64,000 bases of DNA from Oscillospiraceae bacterium (GCA_017469795.1 JAFUFT010000037.1:45931-109930); one strand, 5' to 3'. Positions 42,399 to 51,462 are shown, counted from the stretch's first letter. The notes: generated from the sequence alone by a model not told the origin. Numbers and translations: made by a program.

Positions 42399-43142
42399 TC
42401 AGCGTTCGCCCAGGATAATGGGCAGGAAATAGCGCATCTGCTTATACCACCAGGGCCAGTCATGGTTGACGTCGTAACCCCAGAAGTCGCACCAGGCGTG
42501 GATCCCCTTCTCGTCAAACACCTGCTGCAGGAACCGGAGAGACCGGACCCCGTCCTCCTCCCAGGCGCCCTGCCCCACGCAGAGGATGATGGGCTTCTGG
42601 TTGTAGAGCTCCACGTAGGGATGATCCGGGGACATGTTGGGCAGGAAGCGCTCCGGAGAGCTCATATAGAGCGTCTCATCCATCCATCCGTCAAAGAACA
42701 CGTCGGTGTCGTAGACGCCGGAGAGTCCCAGCACGCCGGAGAAGAGATCCGGCCGCCTCAGGAAGGTGATCAGCGCGTGGTTGGCTCCCATGCTGAAGCC
42801 GGTGGTCATGGGCAGGCGGCCGCCGGTCCGCTCCAGGATCAGGGGCAGCGCCTCCTCGGTAATATAGTGGAAATACTGCTCCTGCCGGGAGGCCCGGAAG
42901 GAGTTGTCCCAACCCCTGGCCGACCAGCTCTCCCGGTCCACCGTGTCGGGCACGAAGAGCCGGATCTTCCCATCCTCGAGAAAATCCCGCAGCTGATCGA
43001 TCATGCCAAAGTCCTCGTAATTCCGGCACATGGAGTCCTGGGTGGGAAACCCGAGGAGCGGCAGGCCGTCATGGCCGTAGATCATCATATGCATTTCCCG
43101 GTCAAGCTGTCCGCTGTAGTGTACGAACTCTTCCCGATACAT
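42399..43142 (-). CDS. Esterase-family alpha/beta hydrolase
   Basis: 247 residues from the ATG after AGGAGGTGCTGCGT. Esterase-D/mycolyltransferase-like fold: an oxyanion region GYDVNHDWPWW at the end (presumed catalytic His), nucleophile in MTTGFSMGANHALITFLRRPDLFSGVLGLSGVYD (GxSxG). No signal peptide. Fifteen bases upstream of the ATP-grasp gene. It also has its own promoter inside the end of the phosphatase gene. Confidence 0.87.
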   Translation of the reverse strand: MYREEFVHYSGQLDREMHMMIYGHDGLPLLGFPTQDSMCRNYEDFGMIDQLRDFLEDGKIRLFVPDTVDRESWSARGWDNSFRASRQEQYFHYITEEALPLILERTGGRLPMTTGFSMGANHALITFLRRPDLFSGVLGLSGVYDTDVFFDGWMDETLYMSSPERFLPNMSPDHPYVELYNQKPIILCVGQGAWEEDGVRSLRFLQQVFDEKGIHAWCDFWGYDVNHDWPWWYKQMRYFLPIILGER

Positions 43143-43182
43143 ACGCAGCACCTCCTATAGTCTTTTTCTTGTGTTTTCGCTT

Positions 43183-43211
43183 ATTATAATCCCGTTTCCT
43201 TCGATTGTCCA
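43183..43211 (-). promoter_or_regulatory. Internal promoter for the esterase / ATP-grasp genes
   Basis: Minus-strand TGGACA (43206-43211), 17 bp, TATAAT (43183-43188). The -35 lies in the coding sequence of the upstream phosphatase gene. Confidence 0.65.
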
Positions 43212-43852
43212 CTTTTTTCCGCAGCCGCACCGGGAGGAATCGCCCCTTCAGCGGGGCCGCATCGGGGCAGCGGAAAGGGCATCTCCAATCGCTCATAACC
43301 GGCGATCTTTTCTCCGTCAAAGGTCAGGTGGAATACGTCCGGCTGGTTCATATTCGGCACGAAGTCGTCGCCGAACTCCGCCAGGAAACCGCTGAAATAG
43401 GCCCCGAGGGATCTGCCGTGGGAGCCAATCAGGATCTTCTGCCCCGGATGCTCCCGCACCGCCTCGCAGATGGCCTCGTGCATCCGGGCGCGGCATTCCA
43501 GGATGGACTCCCCGCCGTCGATGTGCTCCTCAGGATCCGGCCATTTCGGCGGCACAAAGGGCTCCCCGGGAACGATCTCCAGCCGTTTCCAGCCGGGCAT
43601 CTCCCGAAGCCGCTCGTCGATGGCAAAGGGAACGCCGTCGGCCTCGATGAGATACCGGAGCGTGGCCAGGGAGCGGGACATATTCGAGACCACGGCAAAG
43701 TCCGCGCCCCGGAGTTCCGGGAACTCCAGCAGCTTTTTCGCCCTGGCCTCTCCTTCCACGGAGAGCGGCTGCATCAGGTCGAATTCTCTGGTTTTCCCGG
43801 TGACCGGCACCCGCATTTTGATGGAATGCCGGATCAGATAGACCTCTGTCAT
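43184..43852 (-). CDS. Histidine-phosphatase (phosphoglycerate-mutase-like) family protein
   Basis: 222 residues. The N-terminal VYLIRHSIKMR carries the RH motif of the branch-1 histidine phosphatases (usual form RHG; here RHS). A later DERLREMPGWKRLE and the second-His motif IGSHGRSLGAYF are in place. Cytoplasmic. ATG after GGGAGGAAAGGGAA, fifteen bases downstream of the unknown gene at 43868. Substrate unknown. Confidence 0.85.
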   Translation of the reverse strand: MTEVYLIRHSIKMRVPVTGKTREFDLMQPLSVEGEARAKKLLEFPELRGADFAVVSNMSRSLATLRYLIEADGVPFAIDERLREMPGWKRLEIVPGEPFVPPKWPDPEEHIDGGESILECRARMHEAICEAVREHPGQKILIGSHGRSLGAYFSGFLAEFGDDFVPNMNQPDVFHLTFDGEKIAGYERLEMPFPLPRCGPAEGAIPPGAAAEKSGQSKETGL

Positions 43853-43867
43853 TTCCCTTTCCTCCCG

Positions 43868-44536
43868 TCAGCAGTGGGGCAGCGTGTTCTCCCAGGTGCG
43901 CTTTGCGCTGTCCCCGATCTCATGCTCCGGCGTACGGGTGGCGCAGCAGAAATAGTCCGTTGCGTGGCTGGCGAGGAAGACGCTGCGGGCGCTTTCCGCC
44001 AGAGTCGCGGCCACGGCGCACATGACGCTGTACATGCCCCATGCGTGGAGATAGACGTCCTTCCCGGCAGGGATCTCCGGCACATGGACCTTCATCACGT
44101 TTTCCAGACGGAAGGTGTGGGGCGTTCCCTCTCCCCGGGGAAGATCCGGGTTGTCCGAGGTCATATTGAGGAAGATACGCTCCCCCTCCTCCCGGATCTC
44201 AAATCTCACGTCGTAGTTGTCCTCCGGCAGTCCCACAGGCAGCGGACTGAGATCCAGCTCGATTTTCTCCGGATGCTCCAGCCAGGGATAGACGTAACGG
44301 ACTCCCAGTTCCTTCACCAGAGCCACCGTATTCCAGGGATCCGGACTGCCGTATATGGCGAAGGACGCGTCCGGATCGGCGCTGATCTGTTCCCGGATCG
44401 CCGCCTTCGCAGTCTGATAGTCCGCCTTCGTCCAGTGGGTCTGACGGATGACGACGCCCGGCTTCACCTCCACGTCCTCAAATACGCAGCCGATCTGCTC
44501 GCTGAGCTTTGCCAGGTCGATGTACTTCTTTTCCAT
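43868..44536 (-). CDS. Conserved-looking protein of unknown function
   Basis: 222 residues, not recognised. The first half is alpha/beta (ADYQTAKAAIREQISADPDASFAIYGSPDPWNTVALVKELGVRYVYPWLEHPEKIEL). A central beta-rich part (DNYDVRFEIREEGERIFLNMTSDNPDLP) follows. The last part (VHVPEIPAGKDVYLHAWGMYSVMCAVAATLAESARSVFLASHATDYFCCATRTPEHEIGD) has the rhythm of a nucleotide-binding strand-loop-helix. No signal peptide. ATG after AAGGAGGCTGTCCC, 39 bases downstream of the DUF218 gene. Its place beside a phosphatase, esterase and ATP-grasp enzyme suggests small-molecule metabolism. Confidence 0.75.
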   Translation of the reverse strand: MEKKYIDLAKLSEQIGCVFEDVEVKPGVVIRQTHWTKADYQTAKAAIREQISADPDASFAIYGSPDPWNTVALVKELGVRYVYPWLEHPEKIELDLSPLPVGLPEDNYDVRFEIREEGERIFLNMTSDNPDLPRGEGTPHTFRLENVMKVHVPEIPAGKDVYLHAWGMYSVMCAVAATLAESARSVFLASHATDYFCCATRTPEHEIGDSAKRTWENTLPHC

Positions 44537-44575
44537 GGGACAGCCTCCTTGCTATTGGGTTGAGGGTTCAGACAT

Positions 44576-46045
44576 TCACAATGTATTGGACAGATATACC
44601 GTCAGGATCATCAGCAGCGTCAGCAGGATCATCGCAGCGATCACCAGCAGGTGTTTCCGCCGCTCAGCGTAGACCGTGGCGATGAACTCCCGCACAAAGG
44701 CGTTGATCCAGAAATAGCTTCTGGTCCCGCTGCCGATCCCCTCCGCCCGGATTCCCATCTGCCACGCGAGGATCCCCGCGCGGAACACATGGTAGTTGGT
44801 GGTGGAAAAGGCGATCTTCGGATCCCGCTTCTCCGAGTGCTCCGCGATGAGCTTCAGGGAGTTCTCCAGGTTTTCCCGAGTATTTTCGGAACGGTCCTCC
44901 ATCAGGATCCGCTCCGGCGGAACGCCGGCCTCCAGCAGATAGTTCCGGATCGCCTCCGCCTCCGGGATCACCTCGCCTTCCCCTTTTCCGCCGGAGGGTA
45001 CGAAAACCGGAGCGTAACCGGCCGCCGCCTCCTGCATCCGGGAAAACTCCAGCGCTCGGTCCGTTCTCCCCTTCAGGAGCGGCGTCAGGGTGCCGTCGTC
45101 CCGGATCTGACAGCCAAGGATCAGGATATAGTCCTTATCGAACGCGGGGATCTTCCGGGCCGCCATGACGCTGAGGATGACGGTACTCAAAAGGATGCAC
45201 TCCAGATAGGTCACCGTCACGAGGACGGTATTGGTCACCGCCATCTCCACATAGAGCGCCGCGCCTCTTTCGTTGTGCACGTCCACCAGCGTCGTCCGCT
45301 GTAGGAACTCCGACAGGGCGTGCGGAACGACGGTGCCTGCGCAGATCAGGATGCCGAGGAACAGGCCCAGCAGATTTCGCCAGTTTCTCCCCTCCCTGCG
45401 GATCAGCCGGAAGTTGCTGATGGTGACCAGGACAGACACCACAAAGGCGATCGGGAAGGCCACGGCGGAGAAAATCGATGCCGAATTCAGCGTGGCGCGC
45501 ACGGTGCCGATGATGGAATCGCCGGAAATAAGATACCGGATCAGGCCCAGAAGCAGGCCTCCGAAATAGATGATCCAGCCAAGATTACGGACGTTCCTGT
45601 ACTGATAGAGGCTGTCTTTCATCCCCCTGAGATACTTCAGGATCACGTACAGGAGGATCAGAAAGATGTACACAGAGACAAGGATGGGGATGATCCATGC
45701 TCCGGAGGAGAGACCGAAGTATTCACCGGCGGTGATCACGCCGAGGGGATGCACATAGAGCATCTCCAGCTGACTGAAGCCTTCCGGACCGGTGACCTCC
45801 ACAAATGCCCGTCCCGGAGAGGCCGAGCGGAACGTCAGCGTGAGCCTCCCGCTTTCAAGGCTCTGATCGGTCAGGCTGACGACTTCCCGCTCCTGATCGA
45901 TCGTCACGCGGAACGCATCACTGGACTCCGCCGTGTCCGCCGGGAAGCTGAGACGGAAGGAGCCTCCCTGCAGGAGCACCACCGTCAGGCCAAGGGCAAG
46001 GAACTCAAGGCCGACGATCCACAGGATTCTCTTGGATAATCTCAT
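44576..46045 (-). CDS. DUF218 (YdcF/SanA/ElyC-type) multi-pass membrane protein
   Basis: 489 residues from the ATG at 46045. The longest frame would begin within a few bases of the TATAAT box, so the downstream ATG (or one at 46054) is the real start. One N-terminal membrane helix, an extracytoplasmic beta-rich segment of ~90 residues, about five more membrane helices, then a DUF218 domain (KDYILILGCQIRDDGTLTPLLKGRTDRALEF; FVPSGGKGEGEVIPEAEAIRNYLLEAGVPPERILMEDRSENTRENLENS; IAFSTTNYHVFRAG) and a final helix. DUF218 proteins are linked to envelope homeostasis and lipid-carrier metabolism in other bacteria. Probably first gene of the operon extending to 41199. Confidence 0.87.
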   Translation of the reverse strand: MRLSKRILWIVGLEFLALGLTVVLLQGGSFRLSFPADTAESSDAFRVTIDQEREVVSLTDQSLESGRLTLTFRSASPGRAFVEVTGPEGFSQLEMLYVHPLGVITAGEYFGLSSGAWIIPILVSVYIFLILLYVILKYLRGMKDSLYQYRNVRNLGWIIYFGGLLLGLIRYLISGDSIIGTVRATLNSASIFSAVAFPIAFVVSVLVTISNFRLIRREGRNWRNLLGLFLGILICAGTVVPHALSEFLQRTTLVDVHNERGAALYVEMAVTNTVLVTVTYLECILLSTVILSVMAARKIPAFDKDYILILGCQIRDDGTLTPLLKGRTDRALEFSRMQEAAAGYAPVFVPSGGKGEGEVIPEAEAIRNYLLEAGVPPERILMEDRSENTRENLENSLKLIAEHSEKRDPKIAFSTTNYHVFRAGILAWQMGIRAEGIGSGTRSYFWINAFVREFIATVYAERRKHLLVIAAMILLTLLMILTVYLSNTL

Positions 46046-46127
46046 TACAATCATTCCGATTCTTTCATTCTTTGGACGCAGCGGGTAAGACGAGGAAACT
46101 CCGCGCCCGCCTTGAGCGTACATGTTG

Positions 46128-46156
46128 ATTATAGTGGGTTTTTATCTAATCTTCAA
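46128..46156 (-). promoter_or_regulatory. Promoter of the DUF218 operon
   Basis: Minus-strand TTGAAG (46151-46156), 17 bp, TATAAT (46128-46133). Confidence 0.65.
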
Positions 46157-46239
46157 GCACGATCCGCAGGGAACCTGCTGTTTTCTGTCCTGAGGCGTCC
46201 GTTCGACCGGCATTTCTTTTCTTCTTTTCCGGAAACGGC

Positions 46240-46268
46240 TTGAACCGGTTTTCCCGGTTTGGTATAAT
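46240..46268 (+). promoter_or_regulatory. Promoter of the zinc-ribbon membrane protein gene
   Basis: TTGAAC (46240-46245), 17 bp, TATAAT (46263-46268). The -35 is not in the AATTGA context and no shared operator box is present. Confidence 0.75.
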
Positions 46269-46301
46269 CTGAGCAGGAACGAAAAAAGGCAGGTGTATTC
46301 C

Positions 46302-48302
46302 ATGTATTGTCCAAATTGCGGAAAAAAGATCCCGGACCAGGCGAAGTTCTGCGGGTACTGTGGAAGCCCGGTTACCGCACCGGCAGAGCCGCAAACCCCG
46401 GAACCCCGGAAACCGGCCCGGAAAAAAGGTAAAATCGCGGGGCTCATCATCGTCGTCGCGGCGATCCTGATCCTGGTCCCCCTGGCTCTGTTCGCGGTTT
46501 TCCGCGTTCAGAACGCAGCGTCAGAGGACGTTGGCGGCGGAAGGGAGACCGTTCAGGAATCTCATGAGAAGCAGTCCGAACCGGAAGCGGCCGAAGAGGC
46601 TCCGGTCCTCCCGTCCCAGGAGCCTGCCGATGCGGTGGAAGACAGTTCCTCTGTGCCGCCCCTCTCTCCGGCTCTCGAGGAGATCCTCCCGGCTCCGGCG
46701 GAAGAATCCCCCATGTCCGCCAAAGAGGTCTCTTCCGTATCGGTCACCTGGACCCGGATGAACCACTCCCATTGGGACGAGTCATCCAGCGGCGCCTTCG
46801 TCAACTGCTACTATGATCTGGCCTCCGTCCCGGAGGACACAGAAACAGGCCGCAGGGTCAACGAAGTGCTGCACAGCGCCTATCAGGAATTCCTGCGGGA
46901 CAACGAGCTCGGCGGCGAATATTCCGGCGGATTCGACGAGGGCGAGATCAACTTTGAAAACGGTATGGAGGGCGAAGTCTCCCAGAACGCATACGGTCTT
47001 CTCAGCCTGAAATACCATCACAACTGGAATATGGGCGGCGTGGGCGACGGAAGCTGCTCCGGCATCACCATCGATCTCCAGACCGGCGATCGGTTGTATC
47101 TGTCGGATATCGTGCCGGAAAACGGCTCCGCCATCACGTTCCAGCAGATGGAGGACATCGCGCTGAACTTCGTCCGCGGCAACGGCGCGGAGGTGGAATC
47201 GATCCTGCTGGAAGAATTCCGGGCGCAGACGCTGGACGATCTCGAGTTCTATATCGAGGACGATCAGATCATCCTCTGCATCGCGAAATACCAGCTGGGT
47301 CCCGGCGCCATGGGCGCTCCCGAGATTCCCACGGGCATCTACCTCCACTCCCATGAGGGAGAGGCCGTGGAGGTCAGCGCGGACACCCTGCCGCCCTCCC
47401 TTTCCGAGTTCCTGCAGAATTTCGATTTCGCCTACCACACGGACGGCGGGACCAGAGAGTACGACTGCAGGCATCTGGACAACATCTACTCCAGGCTGCC
47501 GAAAGGAATCGTGGGCAGTCCCACCTATGTCAATCTGTCCCTGTATACCGACGAGGCGGAGACCTCCTGGGATTCCGAATCCGATCCTCTCGGCCGGCAT
47601 CCGGCCGGCTACGGATATCTGACGGTGCCCAAGAGCACGGTCCTCTTCATTCTGGAAAACGTCTTCAACGTCCCGGAAAGCGACACCGTCGCCATGCTGA
47701 ACGCGGCCATGGCCGAGGACCCGGACTTCTATGAGTTCGAGAAGGATGGAAAGCCGTTCCTCTGCAACAAGATCGGCGGCGTGGGCGGTCCCGGCTACGA
47801 AATCACCTACGAGTCTGTCCGCTACGACGGAGAGAAGTATTATATCGTATATGACTGCACCGACGCCATCCCCATCGACGCCAGAACCTACGTGTACTAT
47901 GCGGAAATGGCGCTCAAGGAGACGGACGGAAAAGAATACTGGTCGATTTACTACCATTCCGAGCATATCCCGGATACGGAGGGCCCAGCCCAGGCCGCGC
48001 CGGAAGGCAGCGCGGATTCCCCGTGGCTTGGCCTCTGGACCAGCACCTCCGGAGAGAGTCTGGACATATACGACGTCTCGGACACGGGGCTTTCGCTCAC
48101 CTTCCACAAGTTCTCTGAAATCGGAAACCCGATGGACGTTGCCTATGAGATGGAGTTTGACAACGCAGAAAAGACCATAGCCTCAGAAATCGGCGGGCCG
48201 GATGATCACGGCGGCTGGGAGTACACCTTTGTCCTCGGCGACGGGACGATCACAGTTCAATCGCGGTATCCGGATCAGGTTTTCACCAGAGAACCGTCCT
48301 GA
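46302..48302 (+). CDS. Zinc-ribbon, single-pass membrane protein with DUF3298-like extracellular domain
   Basis: 666 residues from the ATG after GCAGGTG; a GTG nine bases earlier is within that site. The N-terminal zinc ribbon (MYCPNCGKKIPDQAKFCGYCGSPV, four Cys) is cytoplasmic. Then come a basic stretch, one membrane helix (IAGLIIVVAAILILVPLALFAVF) and an acidic linker. A domain resembling DUF3298/RsiV follows (VTWTRMNHSHWDESSSGAFVNCYYDLASVPEDTETGRRVNEVLHSAYQEFL; LLSLKYHHNWNMGGVGDGSCSGITIDLQTGDRLYLSDIV). The C-terminal ~300 residues are unassigned. Possible envelope-stress or ligand-sensing protein; no sigma factor is adjacent. Confidence 0.85.
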   Translation: MYCPNCGKKIPDQAKFCGYCGSPVTAPAEPQTPEPRKPARKKGKIAGLIIVVAAILILVPLALFAVFRVQNAASEDVGGGRETVQESHEKQSEPEAAEEAPVLPSQEPADAVEDSSSVPPLSPALEEILPAPAEESPMSAKEVSSVSVTWTRMNHSHWDESSSGAFVNCYYDLASVPEDTETGRRVNEVLHSAYQEFLRDNELGGEYSGGFDEGEINFENGMEGEVSQNAYGLLSLKYHHNWNMGGVGDGSCSGITIDLQTGDRLYLSDIVPENGSAITFQQMEDIALNFVRGNGAEVESILLEEFRAQTLDDLEFYIEDDQIILCIAKYQLGPGAMGAPEIPTGIYLHSHEGEAVEVSADTLPPSLSEFLQNFDFAYHTDGGTREYDCRHLDNIYSRLPKGIVGSPTYVNLSLYTDEAETSWDSESDPLGRHPAGYGYLTVPKSTVLFILENVFNVPESDTVAMLNAAMAEDPDFYEFEKDGKPFLCNKIGGVGGPGYEITYESVRYDGEKYYIVYDCTDAIPIDARTYVYYAEMALKETDGKEYWSIYYHSEHIPDTEGPAQAAPEGSADSPWLGLWTSTSGESLDIYDVSDTGLSLTFHKFSEIGNPMDVAYEMEFDNAEKTIASEIGGPDDHGGWEYTFVLGDGTITVQSRYPDQVFTREPS

Positions 48303-48369
48303 TTTCTCCAAAATAAAGTCTGAAACAAGGATCGAACATCCACCGAAACAACAGAAAAGAGGGATAACT

Positions 48370-49314
48370 GTGACCAGACATAGTAAAGCCAGAAACAGAC
48401 TGTGGCTCCCGATCGCTGCTGCAATTGTCCTCGGCATTCTGATTGCCGGCTGCGGGAATCCCCCGCAGGAATCGAACCTGCCGTCAGATCCCGAGGATCT
48501 GACGGGATCTGTCCAGGCCTCCATACCGGCGTCCTCAGCCCCCGCTCCGGAACTAGCATACCGGCTGGGAAATATACTCGATTCTTTCGGCTGGTGCGGC
48601 ATGCAGGCGGAGAATCTGGGCATCCACCATTCCTACATCGGAGATGACGGCATCGAGATCGAGGGAGACCTGTTCGGCGGACATGCCTCCGGAACCGCCC
48701 TGTTTGCCGTCTCCGGAGACGAGGAAAAGGTCGTCAGCGAGATCCGTATTCATGTCCGGGAAAGTGATCTTGCGGCCGAGGACTGCCTGTCCGGACTCTG
48801 GGATCTTTACGGCCGGACTGCGGATCCGGAGGCGGATTCTGCTTCCCCGGAAGCTGCAGACTCCGACGGTCAGGAGACATTTCAGGCCGATAACGGTACC
48901 CTGACGTTTTCCCGGGACAGCGGCGACGAGTACCAGCTGGTATTCCAGTGGGACCCGAGTGCACAACCGGGATCCATGTATGCGACCGGCGATTTTGACG
49001 TGTCCGATCCCAAATGGAATCGGATCCTGTGGGACGCAGACGGAGACGACACCGAGGAGGAACTTGTCTTCGAGTATCAGGACAACGGGGACGAAGCGCC
49101 GAGCTTTATTGAGGTCACCCTCTATATCGGCGGCGAAGAGCTCAGTGTTGTTATCGACAGAGCGTACGGCTTGAACCGGATTTTCAGTAAAGAAGACGAT
49201 AATGGTCCTTATTTGGAGATCTTTTATGCGATTGGCGACTACTACTCGCATGACGCGGAGGCAAGCTGTCTTCTCCGGCTGCAGGACGGTGCCATTGCGG
49301 TGCAGCAGGGATAA
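48370..49314 (+). CDS. Secreted lipoprotein of unknown function
   Basis: 314 residues from a GTG preceded by AAAAGAGGGA; a longer frame overlapping the previous gene lacks such a site. The signal peptide RLWLPIAAAIVLGILIAGC has the lipobox LIAGC. The mature part is acidic with repeated D/E-rich beta segments (LWDADGDDTEEELVFEYQDNGDEAPSFIEVTLYIGGEELSVVID). No known domain recognised. It is 67 bases downstream of the zinc-ribbon protein gene, possibly co-transcribed, and ends in a strong terminator. Confidence 0.82.
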   Translation: MTRHSKARNRLWLPIAAAIVLGILIAGCGNPPQESNLPSDPEDLTGSVQASIPASSAPAPELAYRLGNILDSFGWCGMQAENLGIHHSYIGDDGIEIEGDLFGGHASGTALFAVSGDEEKVVSEIRIHVRESDLAAEDCLSGLWDLYGRTADPEADSASPEAADSDGQETFQADNGTLTFSRDSGDEYQLVFQWDPSAQPGSMYATGDFDVSDPKWNRILWDADGDDTEEELVFEYQDNGDEAPSFIEVTLYIGGEELSVVIDRAYGLNRIFSKEDDNGPYLEIFYAIGDYYSHDAEASCLLRLQDGAIAVQQG

Positions 49315-49342
49315 CTGGACAAACAACGATTAGCTTATATGA

Positions 49343-49393
49343 GATCAGGTAGCTGCGGTACTGTAAAGTATCGCAGCTGCCTGATTCGTTTTA
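49343..49393 (+). terminator. Terminator of the lipoprotein gene at 48370
   Basis: Long near-perfect stem ATCAGGTAGCTGCGGTACT against AGTATCGCAGCTGCCTGAT with loop GTAA, followed by TCGTTTTAT. Confidence 0.85.
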
Positions 49394-49869
49394 TATTGCC
49401 ATTGCAGTTGCTTCTTTCATCGTGCCCTTCCCTCTATCGATTGGGGCTGATACGCTTTCCGGATAATCACCGAGGAACTCAGATTTGACATATCCGTACT
49501 GGCCATTATACTCGACCCGGGAAAACACGCTGTCTGTGACCTCGATAAACCCAACTTTAGTATTTAACGGTATCGTGCAGATTACATTGTCTTCGTATTC
49601 ATTGGGCGTACTCCTGAAATAGGCAGTTTTTGCTACATTCACTATGTATTTATACGATTCTACCGTAGTGTTCCCGGAAACTGATGTCGTGCTTTCCGGA
49701 CTATTGCCGAGGAATTCCGTCTTAACATATCCATACTGACCTTTATATTCAACTTTGGAAAAAACACTGTCTGTGATCTCGATAAAGCCCACCTTAGTGT
49801 TTAGGAGCAAGGTATTGATTACGTTGTCTGCGTTTTCAGACGGCGTACTTCTGAAATAAGCCCAAGCAT
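49391..49869 (-). pseudogene. Truncated bacterial SH3-repeat protein
   Basis: The minus-strand frame contains two and a half bacterial SH3 units, each with an AYFRSTP...N / LNTKVGFIE(I/V)TDSVFS(K/R)VEY(K/N)GQYGYVK(T/S)EFLG pattern. The frame stops at a TGA just upstream of AYFRSTPSENAD, at about 49866, where the sequence changes abruptly to unrelated lower-GC DNA. There is no start codon or signal peptide, so this is the 3' part of a larger secreted, cell-wall-type protein cut off by a rearrangement. An internal ATG at 49810 could give a 139-residue product without a ribosome binding site. Confidence 0.65.
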
Positions 49870-50070
49870 GTCAAGCGGCGGACGCTCAGCAGTTACTACA
49901 CATCCCTTTATGACATCGATGGCAATGCACTTACATATGCAGTCTATAAGGCAGACGAAATTAACAAGCATGGCCTTGTCTGGACACCGTCGTTTACACT
50001 GACGCTGTCCAAGGGTGAAGCAGACATTTCGAGTGACAATGCTGAAAAACTGAAATACTGGATCGAGTGA
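49862..50070 (+). pseudogene. 3' fragment of an unidentified gene, element-like
   Basis: An open plus-strand frame with no start codon encodes ...SSYYTSLYDIDGNALTYAVYKADEINKHGLVWTPSF... and ends in EKLKYWIE before TGA at 50068. A second short remnant in another frame (about 50092-50226, ...ACNAHHIDPFRRCGDDDPHNVSLSQ, stop) follows. Both look like tails of genes from an integrated element placed beside the SH3 fragment. Family not recognised. Confidence 0.45.
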
Positions 50071-50274
50071 GATGGTTCTAATCTTCTGACTCCCGGACTT
50101 CTTCGCAGTCCAACGCCCTCGCCTTCTTTGGTTCAGTGCTTCAAGCTGCTCTGGCCTGCAATGCACACCACATCGATCCCTTTCGCCGATGTGGAGACGA
50201 TGATCCTCACAATGTGTCTCTCTCCCAATAGAGAGCATATTAAAAGCTATCTGTCACAGGAAAAGCTTCGGCGA

Positions 50275-51129
50275 ATGAAGAGCCAGCGGTTTGGTGTTGA
50301 GTTGGAATTCACTGGTATGACCCGCTCCAAGGCCGCAAAGATTATTGCATGGTACTTTGGACGCAGCCAGGTGTATCACACCTCCTCGTGGGATGCTTAC
50401 AGTACCTATGACAGCAAGGACCGCAAGTGGACAGTCAAGCGTGATGGCAGTATTCGCGCACAGCAGCAGGATGGTTCTCTCACCAGCGATCCGGATTATC
50501 GGTGCGAGTTGGTAACTCCGATTTTGGAGTACGACGACATTCCTTTGCTGCAGCAGGTGATTCGAGAGCTTCGGAAGAAGGGTAAAATGCGGGTCAACGA
50601 CAGCTGCGGACTTCATGTCCACGTAGACAACGCTGACCACACCGTAGAATCCCTTACCTGCCTTGTCAAGATGATGGCTGCAAAGGAACCGCTGCTCTAT
50701 CGGGCCTTGAATGTCTTTGATCAGCGTATGAGCTACTGCAAAATGACTGAACAGGCTCTTGTACAATCCTTGCGGGATGCAAAACCTATGACTGAAACCG
50801 ATCTCAAGCTCATCTGGTGCAGGACATCAACCCGCTACCATGGACTGAACTTCAGCTCGATGTATACGGGGAAAGGGCTTGAATTCCGACTGTTCAACGC
50901 TACCAGACACGCCGGTAAGGTGAAGGCTTATATCCAGCTCTGCCTTGCGCTTTCCAATCACGCAAAATACATCCAGCGGGCTTGTACCGCTTCTCGCTCC
51001 CATGCCAGCGATCTGGTACAGATGCGTGCATTTATGGTGCAGTTGGGCCTCACAGGGCCGGAATTTAAAACAGCACGGCTTCATCTGACCTCTCATCTGA
51101 AGGCTGTGAATGATAATTTGGCCGCCTGA
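50275..51129 (+). CDS. Amidoligase-family protein
   Basis: 284 residues from an internal ATG; the frame is open further upstream (another ATG at 50128) but no ribosome binding site decides between them. Amidoligase signatures of the ATP-grasp-like/glutamine-synthetase-like fold: QRFGVELEFTGMTRSKAAKIIAWYFG, a substrate region CELVTPILEYDDIPLLQQVIRELRK, GLHVHVDNADHT (metal-site H-x-H-x-D) and GLEFRLFNATRHAGKVKAYIQLC. Family members are predicted to form amide bonds on peptides and are frequent on mobile elements. Lower GC than surrounding genes. It converges on the tRNA cluster. Confidence 0.82.
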   Translation: MKSQRFGVELEFTGMTRSKAAKIIAWYFGRSQVYHTSSWDAYSTYDSKDRKWTVKRDGSIRAQQQDGSLTSDPDYRCELVTPILEYDDIPLLQQVIRELRKKGKMRVNDSCGLHVHVDNADHTVESLTCLVKMMAAKEPLLYRALNVFDQRMSYCKMTEQALVQSLRDAKPMTETDLKLIWCRTSTRYHGLNFSSMYTGKGLEFRLFNATRHAGKVKAYIQLCLALSNHAKYIQRACTASRSHASDLVQMRAFMVQLGLTGPEFKTARLHLTSHLKAVNDNLAA

Positions 51130-51137
51130 GGCATTTC

Positions 51138-51180
51138 TAAAACCCGCCAAGCAATGCAAGTAGTTACATTGCTTGGCGGG
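51138..51180 (-). terminator. Terminator of the tRNA operon
   Basis: Perfect 14-bp stem CCCGCCAAGCAATG / CATTGCTTGGCGGG; on the minus strand it is followed by TTTTAG. Located just after the last tRNA. Confidence 0.85.
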
Positions 51181-51188
51181 TCACTATG

Positions 51189-51275
51189 TGGTGCACAGGG
51201 CGAGACTCGAACTCGCAAGCCCAGGGCGGGCACCAGTTCCTGAAACTGGCGTGTCTACCATTCCACCACCTATGC
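51189..51275 (-). tRNA. tRNA-Leu (anticodon CAG)
   Basis: 87 bases including encoded CCA. Acceptor stem GCATAGG / CCTGTGC, anticodon loop TTCAGGA within CCAGT/ACTGG, long variable arm, T-loop TTCGAGT. Last gene of an eight-tRNA minus-strand cluster. Confidence 0.93.
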
Positions 51276-51278
51276 ATA

Positions 51279-51367
51279 TGGCGGAGTGAGAGCGACTCGA
51301 ACGCTCAAGGGCATATCTGCCCCGCCTCCTTAGCGGGGAGGTCTCTTACCAGTTAGAGTATCACTCC
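51279..51367 (-). tRNA. tRNA-Ser (anticodon GCT)
   Basis: 89 bases including CCA. Acceptor GGAGTGA / TCACTCC, anticodon loop CCGCTAA within CCTCC/GGAGG, long variable arm as expected for class II. Confidence 0.93.
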
Positions 51368-51373
51368 ATTGTA

Positions 51374-51462
51374 TGGCGCCGGATGGAGGTGTCGATCCCC
51401 ACGGCTTTTCAGCCGCCCGCGGTTTTCAGGACCGGTGTCAGGGCCGCCTGACGTCATCCGGC
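51374..51462 (-). tRNA. tRNA-Ser (anticodon TGA)
   Basis: 89 bases including CCA. Acceptor GCCGGAT / ATCCGGC, anticodon loop CCTGAAA, long variable arm (GGCGGCTGAAAAGCCG). Confidence 0.92.

Noticed and set aside
43868..44536. CRISPR-associated (Csx3-like) identity for the unknown protein, from its C-terminal strand-loop-helix pattern
   Set aside because: Only a loose rhythm matches; there is no CRISPR array or cas gene in the window and the neighbours are metabolic.
51374..51462. Selenocysteine tRNA instead of tRNA-Ser
   Set aside because: The anticodon is TGA (Ser), not TCA, and the acceptor and D-arm lengths are those of an ordinary class II tRNA.
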